In this document: positions 25,527 through 35,242 of the stretch, piece by piece | How the letters are laid out: every line of letters starts with the position of its first letter | How positions within the stretch are numbered: position 1 is the stretch's first letter | NCBI RefSeq assembly: GCF_007856155.1 | Contig: NZ_CP042266.1 | Coordinates: forward strand, 6,014,001-6,078,000 | DNA: 64,000 bases | From: Streptomyces qinzhouensis | GTDB taxonomy: Bacteria > Actinomycetota > Actinomycetes > Streptomycetales > Streptomycetaceae | Reading direction: 5' to 3' | Program-made: the position numbers and the translations under genes | Notes under the pieces: model-generated | Databases searched by the model: none | Seen by the model: the letters and a program-made list of their open reading frames with translations, nothing else | What the model was told of the DNA's origin: nothing

Positions 25527-26696
25527 ATGCGTGACGCAGTCATCGTCGAAGCCGTCCGGACCCCCGTCGGCAAGCGGGCCGGAGCGCTGTCCGGTATCCA
25601 TCCCGTGGATCTGTCGGCCCATGTCCTGACCGCCATCGCCGAGCGGACCGGCCTGGACCCGGCGGACCTGGACGATGTGGTCTGGGGCTGTGTCAGCCAG
25701 ATCGGCGAACAGGCCTCCAACATCGGCCGGTACGCGGTGCTGGCGGCGGGCTGGCCCGAGGAGGTGCCCGGGGTGACCGTCGACCGGGCCTGTGGTTCCT
25801 CGCAGCAGGCCGTGCACTTCGCGGCCGGTCTGGTGGTCGCCGGTCAGTACGACATCGTGATCGCCGGGGGCGTCGAGTCGATGAGCCGGGTGCCGATCGG
25901 GGCCGCGCGCAATGCGGTCGAGTACGGCCGGCCCTTCGGCCCAGCGGTCCGCGAACGGTACGGCGTGGACGAGTTCAACCAGGGGCTCGGCGCCGAACTG
26001 ATCGCCGAGCGGTACGGATTCAGCCGTACCCAACTGGACGAACTCGCCCTGGAGTCCCATGACAAGGCCGCCCGGGCCACCGCCGAAGGCCGCTTCACCG
26101 CCCAGCTGGCGCCGGTCGTCACGGCCGCCGCCGACGACGGCTCGGCGCGCACGGTCACGGCCGACGAGGGCATCCGTACCGGATCCACCCCGGAGAAGCT
26201 CGCCGCCCTCGCCACCCCCTTCAAGGAGAACGGTGTGATCAGCGCCGCCAACTCCTCACAGATCTCGGACGGCGCCGCGGCCCTGCTGATCACCACCGGC
26301 GAGCTCGCCGCCCGGCGGGGCTGGCGGCCACTGGCCCGGGTACACACCGCCGTCGTCACCGGCGCCGATCCGATCACCATGGCCCTCGGCCCGGCCCCGG
26401 CCACCGCGAAGGCCCTCAAGCGCGCCGGTCTGTCGATCGGTGACATCGGGGCCTTCGAGATCAACGAGGCCTTCGCCCCCGTCACGGCCGCCTGGCTGGC
26501 GGAGACCGGAGCGGACCGCGCCAGGCTCAACCCGAACGGCGGGGCGATGGCGATCGGCCATCCGCTCGGCGCCTCGGGCGCCCGGCTGATGACCACCCTG
26601 GTCCACCATATGCGCGACCACGGCATCCGCTACGGCCTCCAGTCCATGTGCGAGGCGGGCGGTATGGCCAACGCCACCATCATCGAACTCCTCTGA
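25527..26696 (+). CDS. thiolase (acetyl-CoA acyltransferase) 1
   Basis: This 389-aa thiolase has nucleophilic Cys89 in VDRACGSSQQ, NEAFAP, the GGAMAIGHPLGASGAR histidine motif and the second active-site Cys in SMCEAGGMA. It performs thiolytic release of acetyl- or propionyl-CoA at the end of a beta-oxidation round. It is about 70% identical by eye to thiolase 2 at 28903, so the two are recent paralogues. An upstream AGGAG-type site precedes the ATG. A strong terminator follows. Confidence 0.95.
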   Translation: MRDAVIVEAVRTPVGKRAGALSGIHPVDLSAHVLTAIAERTGLDPADLDDVVWGCVSQIGEQASNIGRYAVLAAGWPEEVPGVTVDRACGSSQQAVHFAAGLVVAGQYDIVIAGGVESMSRVPIGAARNAVEYGRPFGPAVRERYGVDEFNQGLGAELIAERYGFSRTQLDELALESHDKAARATAEGRFTAQLAPVVTAAADDGSARTVTADEGIRTGSTPEKLAALATPFKENGVISAANSSQISDGAAALLITTGELAARRGWRPLARVHTAVVTGADPITMALGPAPATAKALKRAGLSIGDIGAFEINEAFAPVTAAWLAETGADRARLNPNGGAMAIGHPLGASGARLMTTLVHHMRDHGIRYGLQSMCEAGGMANATIIELL

Positions 26697-26719
26697 CGGA
26701 CCCGCCCGGCCGTCCGTAC

Positions 26720-26761
26720 GGCGGAAGGGGGCGCCACCGTCCTCTGACGCCCCCTTCCGCC
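26720..26761. terminator. 14-bp hairpin between convergent thiolase and dehydrogenase genes
   Basis: GGCGGAAGGGGGCG (26720-26733) pairs perfectly with 26748-26761 around a 14-nt loop. Confidence 0.75.
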
Positions 26762-26777
26762 CCCCCGCCGTCCGGAC

Positions 26778-27935
26778 TCAGAGCCCCAGGTCCTTGGCGA
26801 TGATCGACCTCATCACCTCACTCGTACCACCGTAGATCCGGGAGACCCGGGTGTCCGCGTACAGCCGGGCGATCGGATACTCGGTCATATAGCCGTAGCC
26901 GCCGTGCAGTTGCAGACAGGCGTCGACGACCCGCCCGGCGACCTCCGTACCGAAGAGTTTGATCCGCGCGGCGTCCGCGGCGGTCAGCTCACCGGCCTCG
27001 TCCAGCTCCACCCCCCGGTCCGCGAGGGCCTCGGCCGCCCGGAACTCCGCCTCGCAGCCCGCCAGGACGAACTTGGTGTTCTGGAAGTCGGCGACCCGGC
27101 TGCCGAAGACCCGGCGCCCGGTGACGTACTCCGTGGTGAACCGGAGTGCGGCCCGCGCCTGAGCGACCCCGGCCACGCCGATCGACAGCCGCTCGCGCGG
27201 CAGGTTCCGCGACAGCTGGGCGAAGGCGCCGCCCTCCTCGCCGAGGAGGTTCGCCACCGGCACCCGCACCTCGGCGAAGGACAGTTCGGCGGTGTCCATG
27301 CTGTGTCTGCCGATCTTGTCCGCCTTGCGGCCGACCGTGAAACCCTCACTGCCGGACTCCACACAGAGGATCGACAGTCCGGCCCGCCGGTTCGCCGGAT
27401 CGTACGGAGCGGTCCGGCAGACCACCAGCACCAGATCGGCCACCGCACCGCCGGTGATGAACGTTTTGGCGCCGTTCAGCACATAGTGGCCGCCGTCCGC
27501 CGACCGCACGGCCGCGGTCCTGATCCCGGCTAGATCCGATCCGGTGCCCGGCTCGGTCATCGCGATGGCGAGCAGGATGTCCCCGGCGGCGCAGCCCGGC
27601 AGCCAGCGGGCCCGCTGCTCCTCGTTCGCGAGCCCGAGCAGATAGGGCAGCACCACACCGGTGTTGACATGGTGGTGGCCGATGGACGCGGCGGCCAGTG
27701 CCACTTCCTCGTGGATGACCGCCTGGAACCGGTAGCCGGCCGGTCCGGTCCCGCCGTACTCCTCGGGGATGCCGAAGCCGAGCGCGCCGATCCCCGCCAA
27801 GCCCTTGAAGACCGAGCGGGGAACCTGCCCGGCCCGCTCCCAGTCGTGGATGTACGGGGCGGCCTCCCGGGCGATGAAGTCACGGACCGTACGGCGGAAC
27901 GCCTCGTGTTCGGGGGCGTAGAGGGTACGTTTCAT
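26778..27935 (-). CDS. acyl-CoA dehydrogenase 1
   Basis: The 385-aa FAD enzyme removes alpha,beta hydrogens from an acyl-CoA. Family motifs are [16 protein letters not shown], the [20 protein letters not shown] helix and the C-terminal [18 protein letters not shown]. Its ATG overlaps the SDR stop (ATGA), so the SDR and dehydrogenase are coupled. A near-identical arrangement recurs at 32359-34366. An electron acceptor (ETF) gene is not in the window. Confidence 0.93.
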   Translation of the reverse strand: MKRTLYAPEHEAFRRTVRDFIAREAAPYIHDWERAGQVPRSVFKGLAGIGALGFGIPEEYGGTGPAGYRFQAVIHEEVALAAASIGHHHVNTGVVLPYLLGLANEEQRARWLPGCAAGDILLAIAMTEPGTGSDLAGIRTAAVRSADGGHYVLNGAKTFITGGAVADLVLVVCRTAPYDPANRRAGLSILCVESGSEGFTVGRKADKIGRHSMDTAELSFAEVRVPVANLLGEEGGAFAQLSRNLPRERLSIGVAGVAQARAALRFTTEYVTGRRVFGSRVADFQNTKFVLAGCEAEFRAAEALADRGVELDEAGELTAADAARIKLFGTEVAGRVVDACLQLHGGYGYMTEYPIARLYADTRVSRIYGGTSEVMRSIIAKDLGL

Positions 27936-28735
27936 ACCCGGGCGCCGTCGACGACGAGGCACTGGCCGGAGACGTAGTCGGTCTCCGGGAGGCAGAGCGC
28001 GTAGACGGCTCCGGCGGCCTCCTCGGGGGTGCCGGGCCGCCCCAGGGGGATGATCTTCGAGGCCATGGCGGCCTTCTCCGGGTTGAGGCCGACCTTGATG
28101 TCCCGGCCGTCGATCGACAGGGTGGCGTTGTCGGCGGCGGTGGCCTCGGTCATCCGGGTCAGGATGAAGCCGAAGGCCACGGCGTTGACATTGACCCGGT
28201 AGCGGCCCCACTCCTTGGCCAGGGTCTTGGTCAGACCGATCAGGCCCGCCTTGGCGGCGGCGTAGTTGGCCTGCCCGAGGTTGCCGTAGTAGCCGCTGGT
28301 CGAGGAGATGTTCACCACCTTGCGGTGATAGGGGACCGGGTTGGCCCTGAAGTACGGCAGGGCCGCGCGCAGGACCTTGAACGAGGCGGTCAGATGGACG
28401 TCCAGAACCGTGTGCCACTGTTCGTCGGTCATCTTCTGGATGACGGTGTCCCAGGTGTAGCCCGCGTTGTTGACGATGATGTCGAGGCCGCCGAAGCTCT
28501 CGACCGCGGTCGCGGTGAACCGCTCGGCGAAGCCTTCCCCGGTGACCGAACCGACACAGGCCACCGCCCGGCCGCCGGCGGCCTCGATCGCCGCGACCGT
28601 CTCCGCGGCGGGTTCGGCGTCCAGATCATTGACGACGACCGAAGCCCCCTCGGCGGCCAGTTTGAGGGCGATCGCCCGTCCGATGCCCCGGCCCGAGCCC
28701 GAGACGATCGCGACCCTGCCGTCCATGGTTCCCAT
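27932..28735 (-). CDS. SDR 3-hydroxyacyl-CoA dehydrogenase (MFE-2 type) 1
   Basis: This 267-aa NAD(P)-dependent SDR has GSGRGIG for cofactor binding, NNAG, and the catalytic set with Tyr/Lys in GQANYAAAKAG. VVVNDLDAEP resembles the dehydrogenase half of multifunctional enzyme type 2, which handles methyl-branched and sterol-chain acyl-CoAs. It is the first gene of the minus-strand pair, with the regulatory motif (site 3) and a TTGACA element upstream. A role in the same beta-oxidation round as its neighbours is inference. Confidence 0.88.
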   Translation of the reverse strand: MGTMDGRVAIVSGSGRGIGRAIALKLAAEGASVVVNDLDAEPAAETVAAIEAAGGRAVACVGSVTGEGFAERFTATAVESFGGLDIIVNNAGYTWDTVIQKMTDEQWHTVLDVHLTASFKVLRAALPYFRANPVPYHRKVVNISSTSGYYGNLGQANYAAAKAGLIGLTKTLAKEWGRYRVNVNAVAFGFILTRMTEATAADNATLSIDGRDIKVGLNPEKAAMASKIIPLGRPGTPEEAAGAVYALCLPETDYVSGQCLVVDGARV

Positions 28736-28776
28736 ACCGAACCGTTTCCTTCCGCCGCTGAAGACACCTGCACCTT

Positions 28777-28820
28777 GGTTATCAAGGATTCACTTTTTAT
28801 GTGAACGTCCCTAGTGTCAA
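28777..28820 (-). promoter_or_regulatory. catabolic-island motif, site 3, with TTGACA -35-like element
   Basis: On the minus strand: TTGACA (28820-28815), 19 nt, AAGTGAATC (28795-28787), CTTG, ATAACC (28782-28777). The same spacing occurs at site 4. The motif would cover the -10/+1 region, a repressor-like position. The TTCAC/GTGAA inverted repeat (28789-28793 and 28801-28805) overlaps it. It serves the divergent SDR and thiolase 2 genes. Confidence 0.6.
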
Positions 28821-28902
28821 GAGATGTCAGCAGCTAGCTTGTGTGAGGAGAGATTCGCAATCGGACTCACGGCCGGCTGTCGGTCGAACAAGGAGAGACC
28901 CC

Positions 28903-30069
28903 ATGCGTGACGCAGTCATCGTCGACGCGGTGCGAACCGCGGTCGGCAAGCGGAACGGTTCGCTCGCGCAGCAGCACTCGGCCTCGCTCTCGGCCCAGGT
29001 CCTGACCGCGCTGGTACGGCGGACCGGACTCGACCCGGCCCTGGTCGACGATGTGATCTGGGGTTGCGCGGGCGCGGTGGGCATGCAGACCGGCTGTATC
29101 GCCCGCGCCGCGGTGCTCGCCGCGGGCTGGCCCGAATCGGTGCCGGGCGTGACCGTCGACCGCCAGTGCGGCTCCTCCCAGCAGTCCGTGCACCAGGCCG
29201 CGGCCGGAGTGATCTCGGGCCAGTACGATGTGGCCGTCGCGGGCGGTGTGGAGATCATGAGCCGGATCCCCCTCGGCTCCACCCGCGTCGACGGCCGCTT
29301 CGGTGAACCCTTCGGCCCGGAGGTCTGGAAGCGTTACGGCGATATCCGCTTCCACCAGGGCCGAGGCGCGCAGCTGATCGCCGACGAGTACGGCATCACC
29401 CGCGCCGAGATGGACCGGCACGCCCTCGACTCCCACGCCCGCGCGGCCCGCGCCATCGACGAAGGCCGGTTCACCGGCCAGATCGCCCCCATCACCGTCA
29501 CCGGCGCCGATGGTACGGAGCGGGTCTTCGACACCGACGAGGGCGTACGCCGCGGCTCCACCCCGGAGACCCTCGCCGCCCTCAAGCCCGCCTTCGCCGA
29601 GAACGGTTCGATCACCGCGGGCAACGCCTCGCAGATCTCCGACGGCACCGCCGCCCTCCTGGTCACCACCGGCGAGATCGCCCGGGCCCGGGGCTGGCGG
29701 CCGATCGCCCGCATCCATACGGCGGTCCTCGCCGGAACCGACCCCGTCACCATGCTCAAGGGGCCCATCCCCGCCACCGCCAAGGCCCTCAAGAAGTCCG
29801 GTCTGTCGATCGGCGACATCGGCGCCTTCGAAATCAACGAGGCCTTCGCCTCGGTCACCCTGGCCTGGCTCCGGGAGACCGGCGCGGACTACGAGAAGAT
29901 GAACCCCCTCGGCGGGGCGATGGCACTCGGCCACCCCATCGGCGGCTCCGGCGCCCGGCTGATGACCACCCTGGTCCACCACATGCGCGACAACGGCATC
30001 CGCTACGGCCTCCAGTCCATGTGCGAAGGCGGCGGCATGGCCAACGCCACGATCCTCGAACTCCTCTGA
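28903..30069 (+). CDS. thiolase (acetyl-CoA acyltransferase) 2
   Basis: The 388-aa thiolase has Cys89 in VDRQCGSSQQ, NEAFAS, GGAMALGHPIGGSGAR and SMCEGGGMA. It is a close paralogue of thiolase 1, with AAGGAG upstream of its ATG. It is divergent from the SDR/dehydrogenase pair under a shared regulatory spacer. The presence of two paralogues suggests successive rounds or different chain lengths. Confidence 0.95.
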   Translation: MRDAVIVDAVRTAVGKRNGSLAQQHSASLSAQVLTALVRRTGLDPALVDDVIWGCAGAVGMQTGCIARAAVLAAGWPESVPGVTVDRQCGSSQQSVHQAAAGVISGQYDVAVAGGVEIMSRIPLGSTRVDGRFGEPFGPEVWKRYGDIRFHQGRGAQLIADEYGITRAEMDRHALDSHARAARAIDEGRFTGQIAPITVTGADGTERVFDTDEGVRRGSTPETLAALKPAFAENGSITAGNASQISDGTAALLVTTGEIARARGWRPIARIHTAVLAGTDPVTMLKGPIPATAKALKKSGLSIGDIGAFEINEAFASVTLAWLRETGADYEKMNPLGGAMALGHPIGGSGARLMTTLVHHMRDNGIRYGLQSMCEGGGMANATILELL

Positions 30070-30090
30070 CCCCCGACCCGTACGCGGAGC

Positions 30091-30162
30091 CGGGCCGTCC
30101 GGCACCGGGCTGTCCGGCACCGGGCTGTCCGGCACCGGGCCGTCCGGCACCGGGCCGTCCGG
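30091..30162. repeat. 15-bp tandem repeat, 4.8 copies
   Basis: The unit CGGGCYGTCCGGCAC repeats from 30091 to 30162 in the spacer between thiolase 2 and the thioesterase. Only C/T variants occur within units. Confidence 0.85.
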
Positions 30163-30187
30163 CCGCCCGAGGAGCGGAGCGCACCTC

Positions 30188-31087
30188 ATGACGACAACAC
30201 CGGCGGACACCGCCCCCACCCCCCGAAACCCCGGCACCCATCTGCTCGACTTCCTCACCCTGGAGCGCGCGGAGCGCGATCTGTTCCACGGCTGGTGCCA
30301 CGCCGGTCTGCCCCGGCGGGCCTTCGGCGGACAGGTCGCCGCCCAGGCGCTGACCGCGGCGGGCGGCACCGTCGAAGACGACCGGCGCGTGCACTCCCTG
30401 CACGGCTACTTCCTGCGCGGCGGAAACCCGGCCCGGCCCATCGCCTACCGGGTCGAACGGCTGACGGACGGGCGCGGATACGCCTCCCGGCGGGTCACCG
30501 CGCGCCAGGGCGACGAGGTGATCTTCACCCTCTCCGCCTCCTTCACCCGGCCCGAGGAGATCCCCGGACGGCAGCTCTCCATGCCGCCGACCACACCGCC
30601 CGAGGACCTGCCCAACGCCTTCCGCGCCTGGGCCGCCCGGGACCCCGAAGGATTCGGGCAGTTCGAGATCGGCCGGGTCCTGGACGTCCGCCGGGCCCCC
30701 GAGACCTGGCCGGACCGCGCCGGAGGCACCGAACAGCGGCTGTGGATCCGCTCCGCCGCCCCCCTCCCGGACGGCCCCCTGGTCCATATGTGCGCCCTCA
30801 CCTACGCCTCGGACCTGATGCTCGCCCCGGTCGCCGCCCTCGATGTCGAAGCGCCCGGGGTGCTGAGCGCGGGCCCGGACACCTCCCGGCACTTCCTGGC
30901 CTCCCTCGACCACGCGGTCTGGTTCCACCGCCCGTTCCGCGCGGACGAATGGCTGCTGGTGGTCCAGCGCGGCCCGACCGCGGGCGACGGCCGCGGTCTG
31001 GTCCACGGCGAGTTCTGGTCCCGGGACGGCCGGCTGGTCGCCTCGGTGGTCCAGGAGACGGTACTGCGCCCCCGCCGCAGCCCATGA
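30188..31087 (+). CDS. tesB: acyl-CoA thioesterase II
   Basis: This 299-aa double-hotdog thioesterase hydrolyses acyl-CoA to the free acid. The N-terminal hotdog shows RRAFGGQVAAQAL and HSLHGYFLRGG; the C-terminal half shows FHRPFRADEWLLV and GLVHGEFWSRDGRLVAS, standard for TesB. It may relieve CoA trapping when unusual acyl-CoAs accumulate. It is transcribed with or after thiolase 2 and ends at a very strong bidirectional terminator. Confidence 0.93.
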   Translation: MTTTPADTAPTPRNPGTHLLDFLTLERAERDLFHGWCHAGLPRRAFGGQVAAQALTAAGGTVEDDRRVHSLHGYFLRGGNPARPIAYRVERLTDGRGYASRRVTARQGDEVIFTLSASFTRPEEIPGRQLSMPPTTPPEDLPNAFRAWAARDPEGFGQFEIGRVLDVRRAPETWPDRAGGTEQRLWIRSAAPLPDGPLVHMCALTYASDLMLAPVAALDVEAPGVLSAGPDTSRHFLASLDHAVWFHRPFRADEWLLVVQRGPTAGDGRGLVHGEFWSRDGRLVASVVQETVLRPRRSP

Positions 31088-31113
31088 CCCCATGACTTCG
31101 TGAGCGGTACGAC

Positions 31114-31154
31114 GGCCGGGGGCCGGGACACGCACCGTGTCCCGGCCCCCGGCC
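31114..31154. terminator. 19-bp perfect hairpin, bidirectional
   Basis: GGCCGGGGGCCGGGACACG (31114-31132), 3-nt loop, complement at 31136-31154. It separates convergent tesB and the racemase gene. Confidence 0.9.
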
Positions 31155-31171
31155 TCGTACTCCCGCCCGCG

Positions 31172-32362
31172 TCAGCCGATGACACCCGCACTGCGCAGCG
31201 CGGCCAGCTCGTCGGCGCCGATCCCGGCCTGCCGCAGCACCTCGTCGGTGTCGCTCCCCGTCGGCACCGCGGGGCGCGGTTCGGGGGAGGGGGTGCCGAG
31301 GAAACGCGGCGCGGTCCCCGGTTCCGGGAAGCCGTCGGGGGTGATCCGGTACGTGCCCCGGCCCGCGTTGTGCGGATGCCGGGCGGCCTCCGTCCAGTCG
31401 AGTACGGGCGTCACGCAGCTCTCCGTGCCCTCGAAGGCGGCGGCCCAGTCGTCGCGGGTACGGGCGGCGAACAGCCCGGCCAGCCGCGTGGCCATCGCCG
31501 GCCACGCCTCACGGTCGTGCTGCCGGGCGAATTGCGGATCGTCCGTGAGTCCCAGGACCCGCAGGGTCTCCGCGTAGAACTGCGGTTCCACACAGCCGAC
31601 CGCGATATGCCGGCCGTCCGCGCAGCGGTAGGTGCGGTAGAAGGGCGCGGCGCCGTCGAAGAGGTTGCTGCCGCGGCCCTCGGTCCAGCGGCCGGTGCGC
31701 AGCAGTCCCTGAAGCAGGGCCATCTGGATCGCGGTGCCGTCGGTCATCGCCGCGTCCACCACCTGGCCCCGTCCGGTGACCTTGGCCGAGTACAGGGCGG
31801 CGCTGACGCCGAGGGCCAGCAGCATGCCGCCGCCGCCCATATCGCCGAAGAGGTTGAGCGGGACGACCGGATCGCCGTCGGCCGGGCCGACCTGGGCCAG
31901 CGCCCCGGCGACGGCGATGTAGTTGATGTCGTGGCCGGGGGCCTGGGCGAGCGGCCCGTCCTGTCCCCAGCCGGTCATCCGGCCGTACACGAGCCGGGGG
32001 TTGCGTTCCAGACAGGATTCGGGCCCGAGGCCGAGCCGTTCGGTGACGCCCGGCCGGAAGCCCTCGATCAGGGCGTCGGCGCCGTCGATCAGCCTCCGCA
32101 CGACGGCGGCGCCCCGGGGGTCCTTGAGGTCGGCGGTGACGGAGCGGCGGCCGCGGTGCAGGACGGGGTGGCGCGACGGTCCGCCGTGCTCGGCCGGCCG
32201 GTCGACCCGGACGACCTCGGCGCCGAGGTCGGCGAGGATCATCCCGGCGAACGGCCCGGGGCCGATACCGCCGAGTTCGACGATCCGGACCCCCGCGAGC
32301 GGACCGCCGCCCCCGCCGCCCACGGCCGGCGGTTCGGCGGGAGCGGCAGCGGCGGGCGTCAC
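31172..32362 (-). CDS. alpha-methylacyl-CoA racemase (CaiB/BaiF family III)
   Basis: The 396-aa family III CoA-transferase fold protein carries racemase hallmarks: [25 protein letters not shown] at the N-terminus, His in GHDINY (about residue 144) and Asp in FGDMGGGG (about 174). Those are the catalytic pair of alpha-methylacyl-CoA racemase (MCR/AMACR). It interconverts (R)- and (S)-2-methylacyl-CoA so the dehydrogenase can act, and so points to methyl-branched substrates. The GTG start overlaps the dehydrogenase stop (GTGA at 32359-32362). A plain CoA-transferase is the alternative. Confidence 0.87.
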   Translation of the reverse strand: MTPAAAAPAEPPAVGGGGGGPLAGVRIVELGGIGPGPFAGMILADLGAEVVRVDRPAEHGGPSRHPVLHRGRRSVTADLKDPRGAAVVRRLIDGADALIEGFRPGVTERLGLGPESCLERNPRLVYGRMTGWGQDGPLAQAPGHDINYIAVAGALAQVGPADGDPVVPLNLFGDMGGGGMLLALGVSAALYSAKVTGRGQVVDAAMTDGTAIQMALLQGLLRTGRWTEGRGSNLFDGAAPFYRTYRCADGRHIAVGCVEPQFYAETLRVLGLTDDPQFARQHDREAWPAMATRLAGLFAARTRDDWAAAFEGTESCVTPVLDWTEAARHPHNAGRGTYRITPDGFPEPGTAPRFLGTPSPEPRPAVPTGSDTDEVLRQAGIGADELAALRSAGVIG

Positions 32363-33516
32363 AGCCCCAGGTCCTTGGCGATGATGGTCTTCATGACCTC
32401 GCTCGTGCCGCCGTAGATCCGGTTGACCCGGGTGTCCGCGTACAGCCGGGCGATCGGATACTCCAGCATGTAGCCGTAACCGCCGTGCAGCTGAAGGCAT
32501 TTGTCGATGACCCGGCCCGCCGTCTCGGTGGCGAACAGCTTGATCTTCGCGGCGTCGGCCGCGGTGAGCTCGCCCGCGTCGTCGAACTCGATGCCCTTGT
32601 CGACCATGGCCTGCAGGGCCGCGACCTCGGTCGCGCAGTCGGCCAGGACGAACTTGGTGTTCTGGAAGGCGGCGACCGGCTTCCCGAACACCAGGCGCTC
32701 GGTGACGTACTCCGTTGCGAACCGGATCGCGGCGGTCGCGGCGGCCGTCGCGCCCACACTGATCGAAAGCCGTTCGCGGGGCAGATTCTGCCCGAGGTAC
32801 GAGAAACCCTCGTCCGGCCGGCCGAGGAGGTTCCCTACCGGCACCTTGACCTCGTTGAAGGCCAGTTCGGAGGTGTCGGAGGAGCGGAGTCCGATCTTCT
32901 CCAGCTTGCGGCCGTACTCGAAGCCCTCGCTGTCGGTCGGGACGACGAACAGGCTCAGCCCGTGCCGCCGGTTCTCGGCGGTGGCCGGGGAGGTCCGGGC
33001 GGCGACGACGCACAGCTCCGAATTGCGGGCCCCGGTGATGAAGGTCTTGGAGCCGTTGAGGACGTAGTGGGTCCCGTCGTCGGAGAGCCGCGCCGAGGTC
33101 CGGATGCCCGCCAGATCGGAGCCGGTACCGGGCTCGGTCATGGCCACACAGAGCATGAGCTCCCCGGCGGCGATCCCGGGGAACCACCGCCGCTTCTGCT
33201 CGTCGTTCGCCAGGTTGAGCAGATAGGGCAGGACGATTCCGGTGGAGACCCCGTAGTGACCGAAGGCGACCGCGGCCCGGGCGGCTTCCTCCGTGATGAT
33301 CGCCTGGTACTTGTAGCTGGTCTCACCGGCGCCCCCGTACTCCTCGGGGATGTCGAAGCCCATCACGCCGAGCGCGGCGAGCTTGCGGAAGAGGTCACGG
33401 TCGACGAGGTTGTCCTGCTCCCACCGCGCGAAGTGGGGCTGCACCTCCTTGGCGATGAAGTCCCGGATCATCGCCCGGAACGCCTCGTGCTCCTCGGTGT
33501 AGATGCTGCGCTTCAT
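32359..33516 (-). CDS. acyl-CoA dehydrogenase 2
   Basis: This 385-aa FAD enzyme is a paralogue of the one at 26778, with [37 protein letters not shown] and [19 protein letters not shown]. It sits between SDR 2 and the racemase in one minus-strand operon. Confidence 0.93.
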   Translation of the reverse strand: MKRSIYTEEHEAFRAMIRDFIAKEVQPHFARWEQDNLVDRDLFRKLAALGVMGFDIPEEYGGAGETSYKYQAIITEEAARAAVAFGHYGVSTGIVLPYLLNLANDEQKRRWFPGIAAGELMLCVAMTEPGTGSDLAGIRTSARLSDDGTHYVLNGSKTFITGARNSELCVVAARTSPATAENRRHGLSLFVVPTDSEGFEYGRKLEKIGLRSSDTSELAFNEVKVPVGNLLGRPDEGFSYLGQNLPRERLSISVGATAAATAAIRFATEYVTERLVFGKPVAAFQNTKFVLADCATEVAALQAMVDKGIEFDDAGELTAADAAKIKLFATETAGRVIDKCLQLHGGYGYMLEYPIARLYADTRVNRIYGGTSEVMKTIIAKDLGL

Positions 33517-33562
33517 GCGACCATTCCTGACGGTGTGATGTGGACGAGGGACGGGGCGGGGT

Positions 33563-34366
33563 TCAGCGGGAGGCGCCGTCGACGTTGAGCACCTGGCCGG
33601 AGATGTAGTCGGCATCGGGGGTGCAGAGCAGATAGATCGCGCCCGCGGCCTCCGCGGGGGTGCCGGGGCGGCCGAGCGGATGGGTGCGCTTGACGGCCTC
33701 CATGATCTGCGGCGATACGCCGACCTTGATCCGGCGGCCCTCGATCTCGACGAAGGACTCGTCGGCGGCGGTGGCCTCGGTCATCCGGGTCAGGATGAAG
33801 CCGAAGGCGACGCCGTTGACGTTGACCCGGTAGCGGCCCCACTCCTTGGCCAGTGTCTTGGTCAGACCGATGACACCGGCCTTGGCGGAGGAGTAGTTGG
33901 CCTGTCCCGGATTGCCGAAGACACCGGAGACCGAGGAGACGTTGACGACCTTGCGGTGATACGGGGTCGGGTTGGCCCGGATGAAGGGCTGGGCCGCGCG
34001 CAGGATCCGGAACGGCGCCTTGAGGTGGACGTCGATGATGGCGTCCCACTGTTCGTCGGTCATCTTCTGGATGACGGTGTCCCAGGTGTAGCCCGCGTTG
34101 TTGACGATGATGTCGAGGCCGCCGAAGCTGTCGACCGCGGTCGCGGTGAACCGCTCGGCGAAGCCTTCATCGGTGACCGAACCGGCGCAGGCCACCGCCT
34201 TGCCGCCGGCCGCGACGATCTCGGCGACGGTCTCGTCGGCGGGCTCCTTGTCCAGGTCGTTGACGACGACGCTCGCGCCTTCGGCCGCCAGCTTGAGCGC
34301 CACCTCGCGACCGATGCCGCGGCCGGAGCCGGAGACGATCGCGACCTTGCCGTCCAGGGTTCCCAT
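33563..34366 (-). CDS. SDR 3-hydroxyacyl-CoA dehydrogenase (MFE-2 type) 2
   Basis: The 267-aa paralogue of the SDR at 27932, with GSGRGIGREVAL, NNAGYTWDTVIQKMTDEQW and catalytic Tyr/Lys in GQANYSSAKAG. Together with the MaoC-type hydratases just upstream it would supply the two activities of MFE-2. Confidence 0.88.
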   Translation of the reverse strand: MGTLDGKVAIVSGSGRGIGREVALKLAAEGASVVVNDLDKEPADETVAEIVAAGGKAVACAGSVTDEGFAERFTATAVDSFGGLDIIVNNAGYTWDTVIQKMTDEQWDAIIDVHLKAPFRILRAAQPFIRANPTPYHRKVVNVSSVSGVFGNPGQANYSSAKAGVIGLTKTLAKEWGRYRVNVNGVAFGFILTRMTEATAADESFVEIEGRRIKVGVSPQIMEAVKRTHPLGRPGTPAEAAGAIYLLCTPDADYISGQVLNVDGASR

Positions 34367-34392
34367 GATGTGCGTCCGTCCTTCTGTGAGGT

Positions 34393-34788
34393 TCAGTCGG
34401 TGGTGACGACGGCGCGGCCCTGGAGGGTCACGGTGCCGTCGGGCAGGCTGACGGTGAGGTCGAGACGGGCCAGTCCGTCCTCGACGGAGACGACGGTGCC
34501 CCGGCAGACGGGGACGGCGTTGACGGGCGTGATCGCGGAGAACCGCACCCCGTACTCCCGGATCCGGTCCTGCGGCACCCAGTCGGTCAGCAGCCGGCCG
34601 AGATAGGCCATCGAGAGCATGCCGTGGGCGAAGACGTCGTCGATGCCGACGGCCCGGCAGGCGTCGATGTCGATATGGACGGGGTTGTGGTCGCCTGACG
34701 CGCCCGCGTACAGCGCCAGCGCGGTACGGGTCACCTTGGGGGCTTCGAGGCTGAGGGCGTCGCCGGGCTTCAGTACGGGGGTGGTCAT
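34393..34788 (-). CDS. MaoC-like (R)-enoyl-CoA hydratase
   Basis: A 131-aa single hotdog protein with the hydratase 2 motif around YAGASGDHNPVHID (Asp and His catalytic positions) and VFAHGMLSMAYLG. It probably forms a heteromeric hydratase with the next gene; the ATG overlaps the partner's stop (ATGA at 34785-34788), as in ChsH1/ChsH2-type pairs of sterol side-chain degradation. Confidence 0.9.
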   Translation of the reverse strand: MTTPVLKPGDALSLEAPKVTRTALALYAGASGDHNPVHIDIDACRAVGIDDVFAHGMLSMAYLGRLLTDWVPQDRIREYGVRFSAITPVNAVPVCRGTVVSVEDGLARLDLTVSLPDGTVTLQGRAVVTTD

Positions 34789-35240
34789 CGGGCCGCCTTC
34801 GGGTCGCGTACGACGGTGGTGCCGGTGAGGGTGGCGACCGGTTCGCCGGCCCGGGTGACGCGGGTGGTGCGGACGATGAACTCCAGCGCGCCGCCCTTCT
34901 TGCTGTACACGTCGGACACCTCGGTGGCGAAGGTCAGCTCGTCGCCCGCGCAGACGGGGGAGTGGTAGGCGAACTCCTGGCCGCCGTGGAGGATCGTGCG
35001 GACGTCGATCCCCAGATCGCGCAGGAACTTCCCGCGGTCGGGGTTGTCCATCTCCAGACAGAACAGGAAGGTCGGCGGCACCGGCAGATCGCGGTGACCG
35101 GCCGCCACGGCGGCTTCGACGTCCGTGTACACCGGATCGTGCTGGCCGGTGGCCTGGGCGAAGAAGCGCAGTCTGCCGCGCTCCGCCGAGGTCCGGAACT
35201 CCGGGTACCGGGTGCCGATGAGGGAGGGGGAGAGGGGCAT
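34785..35240 (-). CDS. MaoC N-terminal-type hydratase partner
   Basis: A 151-aa hotdog protein of the MaoC_dehydrat_N/FAS1_DH type (RLRFFAQATGQHDPVY, FEMDN-like ending LEMDNPDRG, FAYHSPVCAGDELTF). It is the partner of the MaoC protein downstream, starting 2 nt after the Ltp-like thiolase stop. Confidence 0.88.
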   Translation of the reverse strand: MPLSPSLIGTRYPEFRTSAERGRLRFFAQATGQHDPVYTDVEAAVAAGHRDLPVPPTFLFCLEMDNPDRGKFLRDLGIDVRTILHGGQEFAYHSPVCAGDELTFATEVSDVYSKKGGALEFIVRTTRVTRAGEPVATLTGTTVVRDPKAAR

Positions 35241-35242
35241 CG

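Noticed and set aside
30091..30162. Possible CRISPR array
   Set aside because: Units are 15 bp and contiguous with no spacers, so it is a simple tandem repeat.
31172..32362. Plain CoA-transferase call
   Set aside because: The GHDINY histidine and FGDMGGGG aspartate fit alpha-methylacyl-CoA racemase better.
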